Shown here: positions 16,739 to 24,873 of the stretch, in pieces | How positions within the stretch are numbered: the first letter of the stretch is position 1 | How the letters are laid out: each line of letters starts with the position of its first letter | The notes under the pieces: generated by a model | The model's input: only the letters and a program-made list of their open reading frames with translations | Databases searched by the model: none | Told to the model about the DNA's origin: nothing | Program-made: the position numbers and the translations under genes | DNA from: Superficieibacter sp. HKU1 | GTDB lineage: Bacteria; Pseudomonadota; Gammaproteobacteria; Enterobacterales; Enterobacteriaceae | NCBI RefSeq assembly: GCF_029319185.1 | Contig: NZ_CP119754.1 | Coordinates: forward strand, 1,860,001-1,924,000 | Direction: 5' to 3' | Length of the DNA stretch: 64,000 nt

Positions 16739-17884
16739 CGGCCCGCCCTGAATGGTATCGCACAGGCCGTTGATGATCCGCTCGCCGGCCTCTTCTTTCA
16801 GTTCCTGATACCAGGCCTGTGTCAGCGCCATATCCTTGCCGTGCGTTATGTCGCAGCGCTTACGGGCCTTAAGCACCAGGTCGCGTACCCGATCGCAGCG
16901 CAGCGCTTCATACTGGCGCAGGGCGGCGGTGATATCACGGGTGCCGTGGAAAATATCGCCCAGCACCACCGCATCTTCCATTGCCGCGCAGCCGCCCTGA
17001 CCAATGTCCGGGGTGGTGCTGTGCCCGGCATCGCCCAGCAGCGCCACTTTACCGCGTACCAGCCGGTCAAAAGGCTCAATATCGTGGATCTCGATCCGAT
17101 TGGTGGTCTGCGGATTAAGCGCGGCGATCAGTTTTTGCACCTGCGGTGCCCAGCCGCTGAAGTAGCGGGTAAGATCCGCGCGCAGCGTGTCGCGGTTTTC
17201 GGCAAGGCCCGCCGGCAGGGGAACGTCGAAGAAAAAGTAAAAGCGCCCGTCGGAAACGGGCATCAGGGAGACCCGCTTGCCTTCGCCGACGAAGGTCGTC
17301 CACTGATCGGCAGGCGCAATGCTTTCATCGATCTCCACCAGGCCATTCCAGTTTACATATCCCGCGTAGCGGCGCTCCGGCGTGTAACCCAGCACAAAGG
17401 GACGCAGTGCCGAGTGGCTGCCGTCGGCGGCAATCAGGAAATCGCCCTGGGCCGTTGTACCGTCGGTAAACCACACGGTCACGCCATCGGCGTCTTCCTG
17501 CGCCCGGGTAACACGTTTGCCGAACTGCACCTTTTCGCGTCCCCAGTATTCCAGCATCTCACGCTGCAATTCGGCGCGGGAGACGGGGCAGGGGCGCCCG
17601 CCGGTGCGCTCCACTAGCGGCGCAAGGCTAAAGCGAGTCAAGGTGTCACCCCGCTGATAATCCTGATAGGCCATAAAGCGCATCGGACCGCCATAGGTTT
17701 CCATGATCTCGCCCATGCCGAGATGATTCATACACTTCACGCCGTTGGGCCAGATGGAGATCGCAGCACCGACGGGCTTAATCTCTTTTACCGCTTCAAA
17801 CACCTCGCAGGCGATGCCCGCCTTTTTTAGCGCGACGGCCGCGCTCAGACCGCCGATACCCGCGCCGATGACCAATGCTTTCAT
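16730..17884 (-). CDS. hpxO: FAD-dependent urate oxidase HpxO
   Basis: Flavoprotein monooxygenase that turns urate into 5-hydroxyisourate using NADH and O2, unrelated to classical uricase. It has 384 residues, the length known for K. pneumoniae HpxO. The N-terminal dinucleotide fold is MKALVIGAGIGGLSAAVALKKAG; the second FAD motif GDAGHSTTPDIGQGGCAAMEDA lies near residue 285. A good AAGGAG site precedes the ATG. It is transcribed alone and leftward, with a sigma54-type element at 17,921-17,935. Confidence 0.9.
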   Translation of the reverse strand: MKALVIGAGIGGLSAAVALKKAGIACEVFEAVKEIKPVGAAISIWPNGVKCMNHLGMGEIMETYGGPMRFMAYQDYQRGDTLTRFSLAPLVERTGGRPCPVSRAELQREMLEYWGREKVQFGKRVTRAQEDADGVTVWFTDGTTAQGDFLIAADGSHSALRPFVLGYTPERRYAGYVNWNGLVEIDESIAPADQWTTFVGEGKRVSLMPVSDGRFYFFFDVPLPAGLAENRDTLRADLTRYFSGWAPQVQKLIAALNPQTTNRIEIHDIEPFDRLVRGKVALLGDAGHSTTPDIGQGGCAAMEDAVVLGDIFHGTRDITAALRQYEALRCDRVRDLVLKARKRCDITHGKDMALTQAWYQELKEEAGERIINGLCDTIQGGPLG

Positions 17885-17920
17885 TCCATTCTCCTTAAAT
17901 AAACCCGGTAAGAGTCAGGA

Positions 17921-17935
17921 GCAATTTGCGTACCA
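17921..17935 (-). promoter_or_regulatory. Candidate sigma54 promoter of hpxO
   Basis: Minus strand reads TGGTAC-GCAAA-TTGC, one mismatch to the TGGCAC-N5-TTGC consensus with the GG and GC at the required spacing. The predicted transcript start near 17,909 leaves a 25-base leader including the AAGGAG site. Confidence 0.55.
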
Positions 17936-17987
17936 GAATGATCGCTGCCCTGATAGCAGGGCAGAAATGCACACAATAGCGCTGATG

Positions 17988-18003
17988 TGCACTGTACTGG
18001 TGC
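17988..18003. promoter_or_regulatory. NtrC-like site between hpxO and hpxPQT
   Basis: TGCAC-TGTACT-GGTGC matches the NtrC dyad TGCAC-N6-GGTGC exactly in both arms. It is about 87 bases upstream of the predicted hpxO start and about 142 upstream of that of hpxP, both normal enhancer distances. A perfect 8-bp inverted repeat CTGCCCTG-ATAG-CAGGGCAG lies nearby at 17,945-17,964. Confidence 0.65.
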
Positions 18004-18111
18004 GACAGAACCTGTGGATTGCCTTTTTATGAATCAAAAGTTTCTTTATTTGCTAGCAGGAATCTAATGTTTCAAAGGTGGTGATGCGTAATGAAGGATC
18101 ACAGCGGACTC

Positions 18112-18126
18112 TGGCCTGCTTTGTGC
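18112..18126 (+). promoter_or_regulatory. sigma54 promoter of hpxPQT
   Basis: TGGCCT-GCTTT-GTGC carries the invariant GG (-24) and GC (-12) at correct spacing. Transcription would start near 18,138, leaving about 30 bases to the hpxP ATG. Ntr/sigma54 control of hpxPQT is established in K. pneumoniae. Confidence 0.65.
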
Positions 18127-18167
18127 ATAGGACAAGGCACACTTGTTCATAACGGGATGGAATCACC

Positions 18168-19550
18168 ATGTCAGAAGAAAAGAACGACACGTTATTGTAC
18201 GGCCTAGAGCAGAAGATCCCGCCGCTGCCTGCGTTCTTTAGCGCACTACAGCATGTACTGGCCGGGCTGGTGGGAATCATCACTCCGCCGCTAATCATTG
18301 GTGCCGCGCTGGGGCTGGGAGAGTGGATGCCGTACCTGATTAGCATGTCGCTGCTGGCGTCGGGCATCGGCACTTTTTTACAGGCTAACCGCGTGTGGGG
18401 CATCGGGGCCGGGATGATCTGTATGCAGGGCACCAGCTTCGCCTTCCTCGGGGTGGCTATCGCTGGCGGCATGTGGGTGAAAGGTCAGGGCGGCACGCCG
18501 CAGGACATTATGGCGATGCTGTTTGGCGTGAACGCGGTGGCGGCGCTGGTGCCAATCATTGTCAGCCGCTTCATTGAGCCGCTGAAGAAAATCTTTACCT
18601 CCATCATTACCGGAAGCGTAATTGCGCTGATCGGCATCAGCCTGATTAAAGTGAGCGTGATCAACTGGTGCGGCGGCGAGCAGGCGAAGGATTTCGCCAG
18701 CATGAGCAATATCGCGCTGGGCGCGGGCACGCTGGGGGTGATTGTCCTGCTGAGCTGCGCCCATAACCGCTGGCTGCGCCTTTCTTCCGTCGTGGTGGGG
18801 ATTGCCGTCGGCTGCCTTGCCGCCGCGTTTACCGGCAGGTTTCATTTCAGCGGCGCAGGCGACGTCTGGTTCCGCCTGCCCGCGCTGTTTCCGTTTGGTT
18901 TCCAGTTTAACAGCGCCATCTTTTTGCCCATCGCCCTGGTCTCGCTGGTCTGCATTCTGGAAGCGGTAGGCGATCTTACGGCGAATTGCCTGATCTCCCG
19001 GCAGTCAATTGACGACAGCGCGTTTCGCTCGCGGCTGAAGGGCGGTATTCTGGCCGACGGGATTAGCTGCCTGGTTGCCGCCATGCTGTGCGCCTTTCCG
19101 AATACTACCTTTGCGCAAAATAACGGCGTGATCCAGATGACCGGCGTCGCCAGCCGGTTTGTCGGCCGCTATATCGGCGCGATCCTGATCCTGCTGGGGC
19201 TGTTCCCGCCGTTTGGCGAGGTGCTACGGCAGATCCCAACGCCGGTGCTGGGTGGAGCGACAATGGTGATGTTCGGCTGCGTGGTCGCTGCGGGCATTCG
19301 TATCATTACGCAGAAACCGTTAACCCGCCGCGATATGCTGATTGTCGGCCTGGCGTTTGGCTTTGGAATGGGCGTGGAAGCCGTTCCGGCATTTCTCACT
19401 CATTTTCCGCCGATTATCGGCAACCTGTTTGGCTCGGCGGCCACCTGCGGCGGCGTGGTGGCTATTGTGCTGAATCTGGTCATTCCTGAAGAAAAAAGCG
19501 CGGCGACAGCGGTGGTAAGGAGCAATGATGATCGCGCTGAATCACTTTAA
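18168..19550 (+). CDS. hpxP: Purine permease HpxP (NCS2 family)
   Basis: Inner-membrane proton symporter of the nucleobase-ascorbate transporter family, probably for urate or xanthine. It has 460 residues with about 12-14 membrane segments (such as LVGIITPPLIIGAALGLG and IGAILILLGLFPPFGEVL). The family signature QNNGVIQMTGVASR lies near residue 315. It is first of three genes; its end overlaps the start of hpxQ by 23 bases, so translation is coupled. The ATG follows GGGATGGAATCACC. Confidence 0.88.
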   Translation: MSEEKNDTLLYGLEQKIPPLPAFFSALQHVLAGLVGIITPPLIIGAALGLGEWMPYLISMSLLASGIGTFLQANRVWGIGAGMICMQGTSFAFLGVAIAGGMWVKGQGGTPQDIMAMLFGVNAVAALVPIIVSRFIEPLKKIFTSIITGSVIALIGISLIKVSVINWCGGEQAKDFASMSNIALGAGTLGVIVLLSCAHNRWLRLSSVVVGIAVGCLAAAFTGRFHFSGAGDVWFRLPALFPFGFQFNSAIFLPIALVSLVCILEAVGDLTANCLISRQSIDDSAFRSRLKGGILADGISCLVAAMLCAFPNTTFAQNNGVIQMTGVASRFVGRYIGAILILLGLFPPFGEVLRQIPTPVLGGATMVMFGCVVAAGIRIITQKPLTRRDMLIVGLAFGFGMGVEAVPAFLTHFPPIIGNLFGSAATCGGVVAIVLNLVIPEEKSAATAVVRSNDDRAESL

Positions 19551-20028
19551 CCAGTTATCGGCGGGTGAAGCCCTCGCCGTGTTGCAGCCCTGCGTGGCGA
19601 TCCCGTCGTGGTCGGCGGCGCTGGTGGCGGCGCGGCCCTATGCCAGCCTGGCCGGGCTGCGAGAAGAGGCTTACCAACGAACGCTGGGCTGGGGGGCGGC
19701 TGAGCTTGAGGCGGCTCTCAGTGCGCATCCGCGAATTGGCGAAAAACCCGCAGGTCCGCAGACGCACGCAGCATTTTCGCGCCAGGAACAGTCCGCGGTG
19801 GATGACCGTGATGCCCGGCTAGCGCAGGCGCTGAAAGAGGGCAATGCCCGCTACGAGGCGCGCTTTGGCCGGGTGTTTTTGATCCGCGCCAAAGGACGCA
19901 GCGGCGAGGCGATCCTTGAGGCGCTGGCGCAGCGCCTGACCCACAGCGACGATGAAGAACTTCGGGTTACCCTTGAGCAGCTTCGCGAGATTACGTTATT
20001 ACGCCTGGAAGGAGTGATTGGCCAATGA
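19528..20028 (+). CDS. hpxQ: OHCU decarboxylase HpxQ
   Basis: Decarboxylates 2-oxo-4-hydroxy-4-carboxy-5-ureidoimidazoline to (S)-allantoin. It has 166 residues. The catalytic His is in the conserved LSAHPRIGEKP segment (about residue 70), with NARYEARFGRVFLIRAKGRS following. Two adjacent ATGs exist; the second (19,528) is five bases from AAGGAG and is preferred. It overlaps hpxP upstream and hpxT downstream (ATGA). Confidence 0.88.
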   Translation: MIALNHFNQLSAGEALAVLQPCVAIPSWSAALVAARPYASLAGLREEAYQRTLGWGAAELEAALSAHPRIGEKPAGPQTHAAFSRQEQSAVDDRDARLAQALKEGNARYEARFGRVFLIRAKGRSGEAILEALAQRLTHSDDEELRVTLEQLREITLLRLEGVIGQ

Positions 20029-20348
20029 GCAGTCTTAGCACCCATATTCTGGATATTTCCGCCGGCAAACCCGCTGAAGGGGTAACGGTTCGCCTGGAAC
20101 GCGACAATCGGATCGTTGCCGCTGGCACGACTAATGCCAACGGGCGCATCAGCGAACTCGGCGCGGATCTGCCGCCGGGCAGCTACCGGCTGGTGGCGGA
20201 CATCGGCGAGTGGTTTGCTAACCACGGGCGCGTAACCCTCTTTTGCCGGGCGCAAATCGACTTTGTCATCGGTGATGCGGCAGACGAACACTTTCATCTG
20301 CCGTTTTTAATTGCGCCCGGCGGCTGGTCAACCTATCGCGGAAGCTGA
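20025..20348 (+). CDS. hpxT: 5-hydroxyisourate hydrolase HpxT
   Basis: Transthyretin-like enzyme hydrolysing HIU to OHCU, directly after HpxO in the pathway. It has 107 residues: LSTHILDISAGKPAEGV at the N-terminus with the catalytic His, and the diagnostic C-terminal YRGS tetrapeptide. No signal peptide is seen, so it is cytosolic. It starts within the hpxQ stop (ATGA) and its 3' end overlaps convergent guaD by 21 bases. Confidence 0.9.
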   Translation: MSSLSTHILDISAGKPAEGVTVRLERDNRIVAAGTTNANGRISELGADLPPGSYRLVADIGEWFANHGRVTLFCRAQIDFVIGDAADEHFHLPFLIAPGGWSTYRGS

Positions 20349-21653
20349 AGCCTGCCATACGCGCTGGCCGTTAACCCAGGTTTCATGGATATTCCGTTCA
20401 TCGCCCAGGGTCATAAGGACAAAAAGCCGTTCATAAATATCCTTACAGCGCCCGATTCGCAGGCGCTGTAACGGCGTGACCGCCGGATCGATGACCACAA
20501 AATCGGCCTCTTTACCGGGCGCAAAATTACCAATCCGATCGTCAAGACGCAGCGCACGAGCGCCGCCCAGCGTGGCATGATAAAACGCTTCGCTGGCGCG
20601 TAGCCGGTAGCTTTGCAGCTGGCATACTTTATAGGCCTCGCCCAGCGTGCGCAGCATGCTGAAGGTGGTGCCCGCCCCCACGTCGCTACCCATGCCTATT
20701 CGCACCTTGTGCTGCCAGCTTGCCGGCAGGCGAAACAGTCCGCTGCCGAGAAAGAGATTCGACGTCGGGCAGAAGGCGACGGCGGACCCGGTGTCGTGCA
20801 GGCACTGCCACTCCCGATCGTCGAGATGAATGCCGTGGGCAAAGACGCTGCGCTCGCCGGTTAACTGATAATGATGATAAACATCCAGATAACGCTCGTG
20901 CTCCGGCCAGAGATCTTTAACCCACGCCACTTCATTCGGGTTTTCGCTCAGGTGCGTCTGTAGCCAGGTTTGCGGAAATTCCTCCCTGAGTTGACGCACC
21001 GCCTCCAGTAACGCGGGGGTGGAGGTAGGCGCAAAGCGCGGGGTGATGGCGTAGCCAAGCCGTCCCTGATGCTGCCAGCGCTGAATGAGTTCCCGCGTCT
21101 GCCGGTAGCTCTCTTCGGCCGTCTCGCTCAGGTAGTCAGGCGCGTGCCGGTCCATCATTACTTTTCCGGCGATAAGGCGCATATTCAGTCGCAGCGCCTC
21201 GCTAAACAGGGCATTGACCGATTCAGGATGCAGCGTACAAAACACCAGCGCGGTGGTGGTGCCGTGGCTTAAAAGCTGTTCCACGAAAAATTGGGCTATC
21301 TCTGCCGCGTAGGCTTCGTCGGCAAACTGGCTTTCCACCGGAAAAGTATAGGTTGTCAGCCATTCCAGCAGCTGTTCGCCAAAAGCACCGATCATCTCCG
21401 TTTGCGGATAGTGAACGTGCGTATCGACAAAACCAGGAAGCAGCAGTTTACCGCGCAGATCGGTATAGCCCGTTTGCGGATGCAGATACTGCTCGCCCTC
21501 CTGCCAGGGCATCAGCGCCTGAATATGGCCATCCCGAATGAACAACAGCCCGTCATCGACATGCCGCGCGAAGCGGGCGATATCATCGGCAGTGTCGGCG
21601 GGGCGGGCGATATCAAAAAACGTACCGCGAATCGCGGCATGATAGTCAATCAT
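20328..21653 (-). CDS. guaD: Guanine deaminase
   Basis: Zinc amidohydrolase converting guanine to xanthine and ammonia, feeding the hpx pathway. It has 441 residues (E. coli 439). Motifs: metal-binding HxH in FVDTHVHYPQTEMIGAFGEQLLEWL, SHGTTTALVF, TPRFAPTSTPALL, QTHLSEN, FCPTSNLFLGSGLF and GMGSDVGAGTTFSML with the catalytic Asp. The start MIDYHAAIR is preferred over an ATG 8 codons upstream: it has an AAGG site and leaves a 31-base leader from the sigma54 element at 21,696-21,710, whereas the longer form would leave almost none. Confidence 0.9.
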   Translation of the reverse strand: MIDYHAAIRGTFFDIARPADTADDIARFARHVDDGLLFIRDGHIQALMPWQEGEQYLHPQTGYTDLRGKLLLPGFVDTHVHYPQTEMIGAFGEQLLEWLTTYTFPVESQFADEAYAAEIAQFFVEQLLSHGTTTALVFCTLHPESVNALFSEALRLNMRLIAGKVMMDRHAPDYLSETAEESYRQTRELIQRWQHQGRLGYAITPRFAPTSTPALLEAVRQLREEFPQTWLQTHLSENPNEVAWVKDLWPEHERYLDVYHHYQLTGERSVFAHGIHLDDREWQCLHDTGSAVAFCPTSNLFLGSGLFRLPASWQHKVRIGMGSDVGAGTTFSMLRTLGEAYKVCQLQSYRLRASEAFYHATLGGARALRLDDRIGNFAPGKEADFVVIDPAVTPLQRLRIGRCKDIYERLFVLMTLGDERNIHETWVNGQRVWQASASAIG

Positions 21654-21695
21654 GGTTTCTGCCTTAGTGGGTGTCATGCCGGGTAAACTTTAAAA

Positions 21696-21710
21696 GCAAA
21701 ATAAATGCCA
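21696..21710 (-). promoter_or_regulatory. sigma54 promoter of guaD
   Basis: Minus strand TGGCAT-TTATT-TTGC differs from TGGCAC-N5-TTGC by one base. The predicted start near 21,684 fits the guaD ATG at 21,653. Confidence 0.65.
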
Positions 21711-21721
21711 GCATTGAGATA

Positions 21722-21742
21722 GCCGCGACGGTACGTCGCGGC
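21722..21742 (-). terminator. Hairpin after hpxC
   Basis: Perfect 9-bp stem GCCGCGACG / CGTCGCGGC with a 3-base loop just downstream of the hpxC stop. No T tract follows, so termination may be Rho-dependent or the hairpin may protect the 3' end. Confidence 0.45.
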
Positions 21743-21754
21743 AAAGGGGAAGGG

Positions 21755-23251
21755 TTACTCTTTTTGCGCGGCGACGCTGGTGTTAAAACCTGCCGATGCG
21801 ACGACAATACGGTCTTCACGCGCCAGCCAGCGATAGGTTCCCGCTCCCAGCAGCACCCCGATAAACCAGCTAAAATTGGCGACTTCATGCAGTGATGGGA
21901 TAAAGCTGATAATCAGACCCACCGCAACGGACGGCACCAGTGCGGCGATGGCTTTCGGGTTAAAGCCGTTGCGATACCAGTACTTGCCGTTCGGCGTATC
22001 GTCAAACAGATCGTCAACGAACACTTTCCCGCGTTTAATCAGATAAAAATCGGCAACCAGGATGCCGAACAGCGGGCCGATAAACGCGCCCAGCACGTCG
22101 AGGGTGTAGTGGATAAGTTCCGGCGAGTTGAACAGATTCCACGGCGTCAGCAGAATCGAGCCGACCGCGGCGATCATGCCCCCGGTGCGGAAACTGATTT
22201 TCTGCGGCGAACAGTTTGAAAAATCAAACGCCGGGGAGACAAAGTTCGCCACGATATTGATGCCGATAGTGGCAGTAATCATCGTCAGCAGGCCAATCGC
22301 CACCGCCAGGTCGTTACCCACGCGGCTGACAGTTTCGATCGGGTCGGTGATCATCCGGCCAAACAGCGACTGCGTGCCGGAGACGATCACTACGGTCACC
22401 ACCGAGAACAGCAGGAAGTTAAACGGTAAACCCCAGCGGTTGCCGCGACGAATTTCTCCCATACTCTTGCCGTAGCGCGAAAAGTCGCCGAAGTTCAGTA
22501 GCGGCCCGGAGAAGTACGACACCACCAGCGCGGTGGCGGTGATCATCTGCCAGGTCTGTTCGCCTGCGCTTAGCGATTTGCTGGCCAGGGTAAAGGAGAT
22601 ACCGTCAAAACCTGTCTTGTATACAATCCATCCGGCCAGCGCCAGCATAACGACATAAACCGCCGGTCCGGCAATATCAATAAAGCGTTTGATGGCGCTC
22701 ATCCCATGCCAGAACACCATCGCCTGCAACAGCCACATGGTGGCAAAACACAGCCAGCCGAGATATGACAGGCCGAGGTACGCACTCTGGGTCAGCGGCG
22801 TCAGCGAAGGCCAGAATTTCAGAATGACCAGCATCAGCGCATTTGCCGCAAGATAGGTTTGAATGCCGTACCATGCAAAAGCAATCAGCCCGCGGATCAC
22901 TGCCGGGATATTGGCACCGAAGACGCCGAACGCCTGACGGCAGATTACCGCGTAAGGCACGCCGGCCATCTGGCTGGGTTTTGCCACCAGGTTCGCACAC
23001 AGCTGCACAATACAAATTCCCACCAGCAGGCAGAGTAAAACCTGCCAGCTTGCCAGACCGAGCGTAAAAAAGCTGGCCGCCACCACGTAGCCGCCCATGC
23101 TGTGCACGTCCGACATCCAGAAAGAGAAAATGTTGTACCAGCTCCAGTTCTGATGGCGCGTGGGGGCCAGATCGTCATTGCAAAGCCGTGGGCTGTAGCC
23201 TGCACCGGAACCCGTGGTTTTTATCTGATGCGCATTTTGTCTGTTTGGCAT
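21755..23251 (-). CDS. hpxC: NCS1 family purine/allantoin permease HpxC
   Basis: Inner-membrane sodium/proton-coupled transporter of the cytosine/purine/uracil/thiamine/allantoin family, probably for allantoin or related purines. It has 498 residues. Family segments: NWSWYNIFSFWMSDVHSMGGYVVAASFF in the first helices, then GVPYAVICRQAFGVFGANIPAVIRGLIAFAWYGIQT, the classic NCS1 signature. It is about 12-helical. The start MPNRQNAH is set by AGGAG eight bases upstream; a longer reading would run over the promoter. Divergent from hpxS. Confidence 0.85.
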   Translation of the reverse strand: MPNRQNAHQIKTTGSGAGYSPRLCNDDLAPTRHQNWSWYNIFSFWMSDVHSMGGYVVAASFFTLGLASWQVLLCLLVGICIVQLCANLVAKPSQMAGVPYAVICRQAFGVFGANIPAVIRGLIAFAWYGIQTYLAANALMLVILKFWPSLTPLTQSAYLGLSYLGWLCFATMWLLQAMVFWHGMSAIKRFIDIAGPAVYVVMLALAGWIVYKTGFDGISFTLASKSLSAGEQTWQMITATALVVSYFSGPLLNFGDFSRYGKSMGEIRRGNRWGLPFNFLLFSVVTVVIVSGTQSLFGRMITDPIETVSRVGNDLAVAIGLLTMITATIGINIVANFVSPAFDFSNCSPQKISFRTGGMIAAVGSILLTPWNLFNSPELIHYTLDVLGAFIGPLFGILVADFYLIKRGKVFVDDLFDDTPNGKYWYRNGFNPKAIAALVPSVAVGLIISFIPSLHEVANFSWFIGVLLGAGTYRWLAREDRIVVASAGFNTSVAAQKE

Positions 23252-23304
23252 GAAACCTGCTCCTGTGAATGTAAACCCGCTAGAAGGGGAGTACTGATGA
23301 CGTT

Positions 23305-23319
23305 GCAGGATCCGGGCCA
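23305..23319 (-). promoter_or_regulatory. Candidate sigma54 promoter of hpxC
   Basis: Minus strand TGGCCC-GGATC-CTGC keeps the GG/GC pair at correct spacing, with TGGC and TGC intact. It would start transcripts near 23,293, 42 bases before the hpxC start. Confidence 0.5.
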
Positions 23320-23329
23320 GAATAATCAT

Positions 23330-23365
23330 TTTTGTATGCAATATTTTATTTTTATGTATACGATT
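23330..23365. promoter_or_regulatory. Candidate GntR (HpxS) operator pair
   Basis: Two related short palindromes, TTGTATGCAA and ATGTATACGA, lie about 20 bases apart in the A/T-rich hpxC-hpxS intergenic region. GntR/FCD regulators often bind such TGTATACA-like sites. Assignment to HpxS is inference from position. Confidence 0.25.
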
Positions 23366-23396
23366 CGATATCAAAAAGTAAAAGGTGGAGCGGTTG

Positions 23397-24113
23397 ATGA
23401 ACGATGAAAAAAGCCTGCAGGCCGCGCCAGCGGTGCAGGACAAGGATGAATCCATTTACCAGGCGCTGATGACGGCCATTGTTGAACATCAGCTGCTACC
23501 GGGCAGTAAATTGCCGGAAGAGGCGCTGGCCGACGTGTTCGGCGTCAGCCGCACAGGGATCCGCAAAGTGCTGCAACGACTCGCCACTGTGCAAATGGTC
23601 ACCCTGACGCCCAAACGTGGTGCACACGTCGCCAGCCCTTCTGTTGAAGAGGCCAGGGAGATCTTCCGCACCCGCACCTTGCTGGAAGTTGCCAACCTTC
23701 CCGACGTACTGGCTCACTGCCAGCCGCCGCACCTGGCGGCGCTGAGCGCCATCATCGGCCAGGAGCAGCAGGCACATGAAATCTATGACGGCCCCGCCGC
23801 CATACGCGCTTCCGCCGAATTTCATATTCAGCTTCAGGCCATTTCCGGGAATCAGGTGCTGACGGAGATGGTGACCAGCCTGAGCCAGCGTTCGTCGCTG
23901 GTCATCGCCGCGTGGGGCGCGCCGTGGCGACAAGGGTGTCGCTGCCACGATCATGAGCATCTGGTGACGTTGCTCCGTCAAAAAGCGCTGCAACCGTTAA
24001 GCGCGGCCCTGACACACCATTTTGAACACATCGTCGCCAGCCTGCGTTTTGAGCGCGCTGGCGTTTGTCTGCCGGATTTTGTCCGCCTGTTCGGCGATCG
24101 CAAGGAGTCATAA
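23397..24113 (+). CDS. hpxS: GntR-family regulator HpxS
   Basis: Transcription factor of the FadR/FCD subfamily, first gene of hpxSAB. It has 238 residues. The N-terminal winged HTH is seen in SIYQALMTAIVEHQLLPGSKLPEEALADVFGVSRTGIRKVLQ; the C-terminal all-helical ligand domain has FHIQLQAISGNQVLTEMV and metal-site-like His residues (CHDHEHLVTLL). The ATG at 23,397 is six bases after GGAG; an upstream GTG is disfavoured. It overlaps hpxA by one base. Confidence 0.85.
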   Translation: MNDEKSLQAAPAVQDKDESIYQALMTAIVEHQLLPGSKLPEEALADVFGVSRTGIRKVLQRLATVQMVTLTPKRGAHVASPSVEEAREIFRTRTLLEVANLPDVLAHCQPPHLAALSAIIGQEQQAHEIYDGPAAIRASAEFHIQLQAISGNQVLTEMVTSLSQRSSLVIAAWGAPWRQGCRCHDHEHLVTLLRQKALQPLSAALTHHFEHIVASLRFERAGVCLPDFVRLFGDRKES

Positions 24114-24856
24114 TGTCTGCCGTTCGTATACAAGTGATTAACCCCAACACCAGTCTCGACATGACGGAAACCATCGGCGCGGCGGCGCGAGCGGCAGCCG
24201 CGCCGGGTACCGAAATCCTCGCGGTCTGTCCTGGCGACGGCGTGCCGTCCATTGAAGGCCATTTTGACGAGGCGATAGCGACCATTGGCGTGCTTGAACA
24301 GATTCATGCCGGGCGTCAGCAGGGAGTGGATGGCCATGTCATCGCCTGCTTCGGCGATCCGGGACTGCTGGCAGCGCGCGAGCTGGCGCAGGGGCCGGTC
24401 GTTGGTATTGCTGAAGCCGCCATGCATATGGCCACGCTGGTTTCGACCCGCTTTTCCGTGGTGACCACGCTGCCGCGCACGCTGATCATCGCCCGCCATC
24501 TTTTGCACCAGTATGGTTTCCACGATCGCTGTGCCGGGCTGCACGCCATCGATTTGCCGGTGCTCGCGCTGGAAGATGGCAGCGGTCTGGCACAGGAGAA
24601 AGTGCGCGCGCGCTGCCTTCAGGCGCTCCGGGAGGATGGCTGCGGCGCAATTGTGCTGGGCTGCGGCGGCATGGCCGATCTGGCGCAGGCGCTGACCCGC
24701 GAACTGCAGGTTCCGGTGATTGACGGCGTCAGCGCGGCGGTGAAGATGGTCGAGTCGCTGGTGGGGCTGGGATTGTCCACCAGTAAACACGGCGATTTAG
24801 CCTTTCCGGAAACCAAAGCCGTCAGCGGTAAGTTTGAGATGTTCAATTCATTTTAA
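24113..24856 (+). CDS. hpxA: Allantoin racemase HpxA
   Basis: Cofactor-independent racemase of the Asp/Glu/hydantoin racemase family, interconverting (R)- and (S)-allantoin. It has 247 residues. IQVINPNTSLDMTETIG opens the first domain; the two catalytic cysteines are in HVIACFGDPG (near residue 79) and IVLGCGGMADL (near residue 184). Translation is coupled to hpxS (TAATG). It provides the isomer needed by HpxB. Confidence 0.9.
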   Translation: MSAVRIQVINPNTSLDMTETIGAAARAAAAPGTEILAVCPGDGVPSIEGHFDEAIATIGVLEQIHAGRQQGVDGHVIACFGDPGLLAARELAQGPVVGIAEAAMHMATLVSTRFSVVTTLPRTLIIARHLLHQYGFHDRCAGLHAIDLPVLALEDGSGLAQEKVRARCLQALREDGCGAIVLGCGGMADLAQALTRELQVPVIDGVSAAVKMVESLVGLGLSTSKHGDLAFPETKAVSGKFEMFNSF

Positions 24857-24873
24857 TGAGAAGGGAGAGGGGA

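Noticed and set aside
18136..18149. A second sigma54-like element (AGGCAC-N5-TTCA) before hpxP
   Set aside because: The -12 GC is missing and the start would fall on the ribosome site; the element at 18,112-18,126 fits better.
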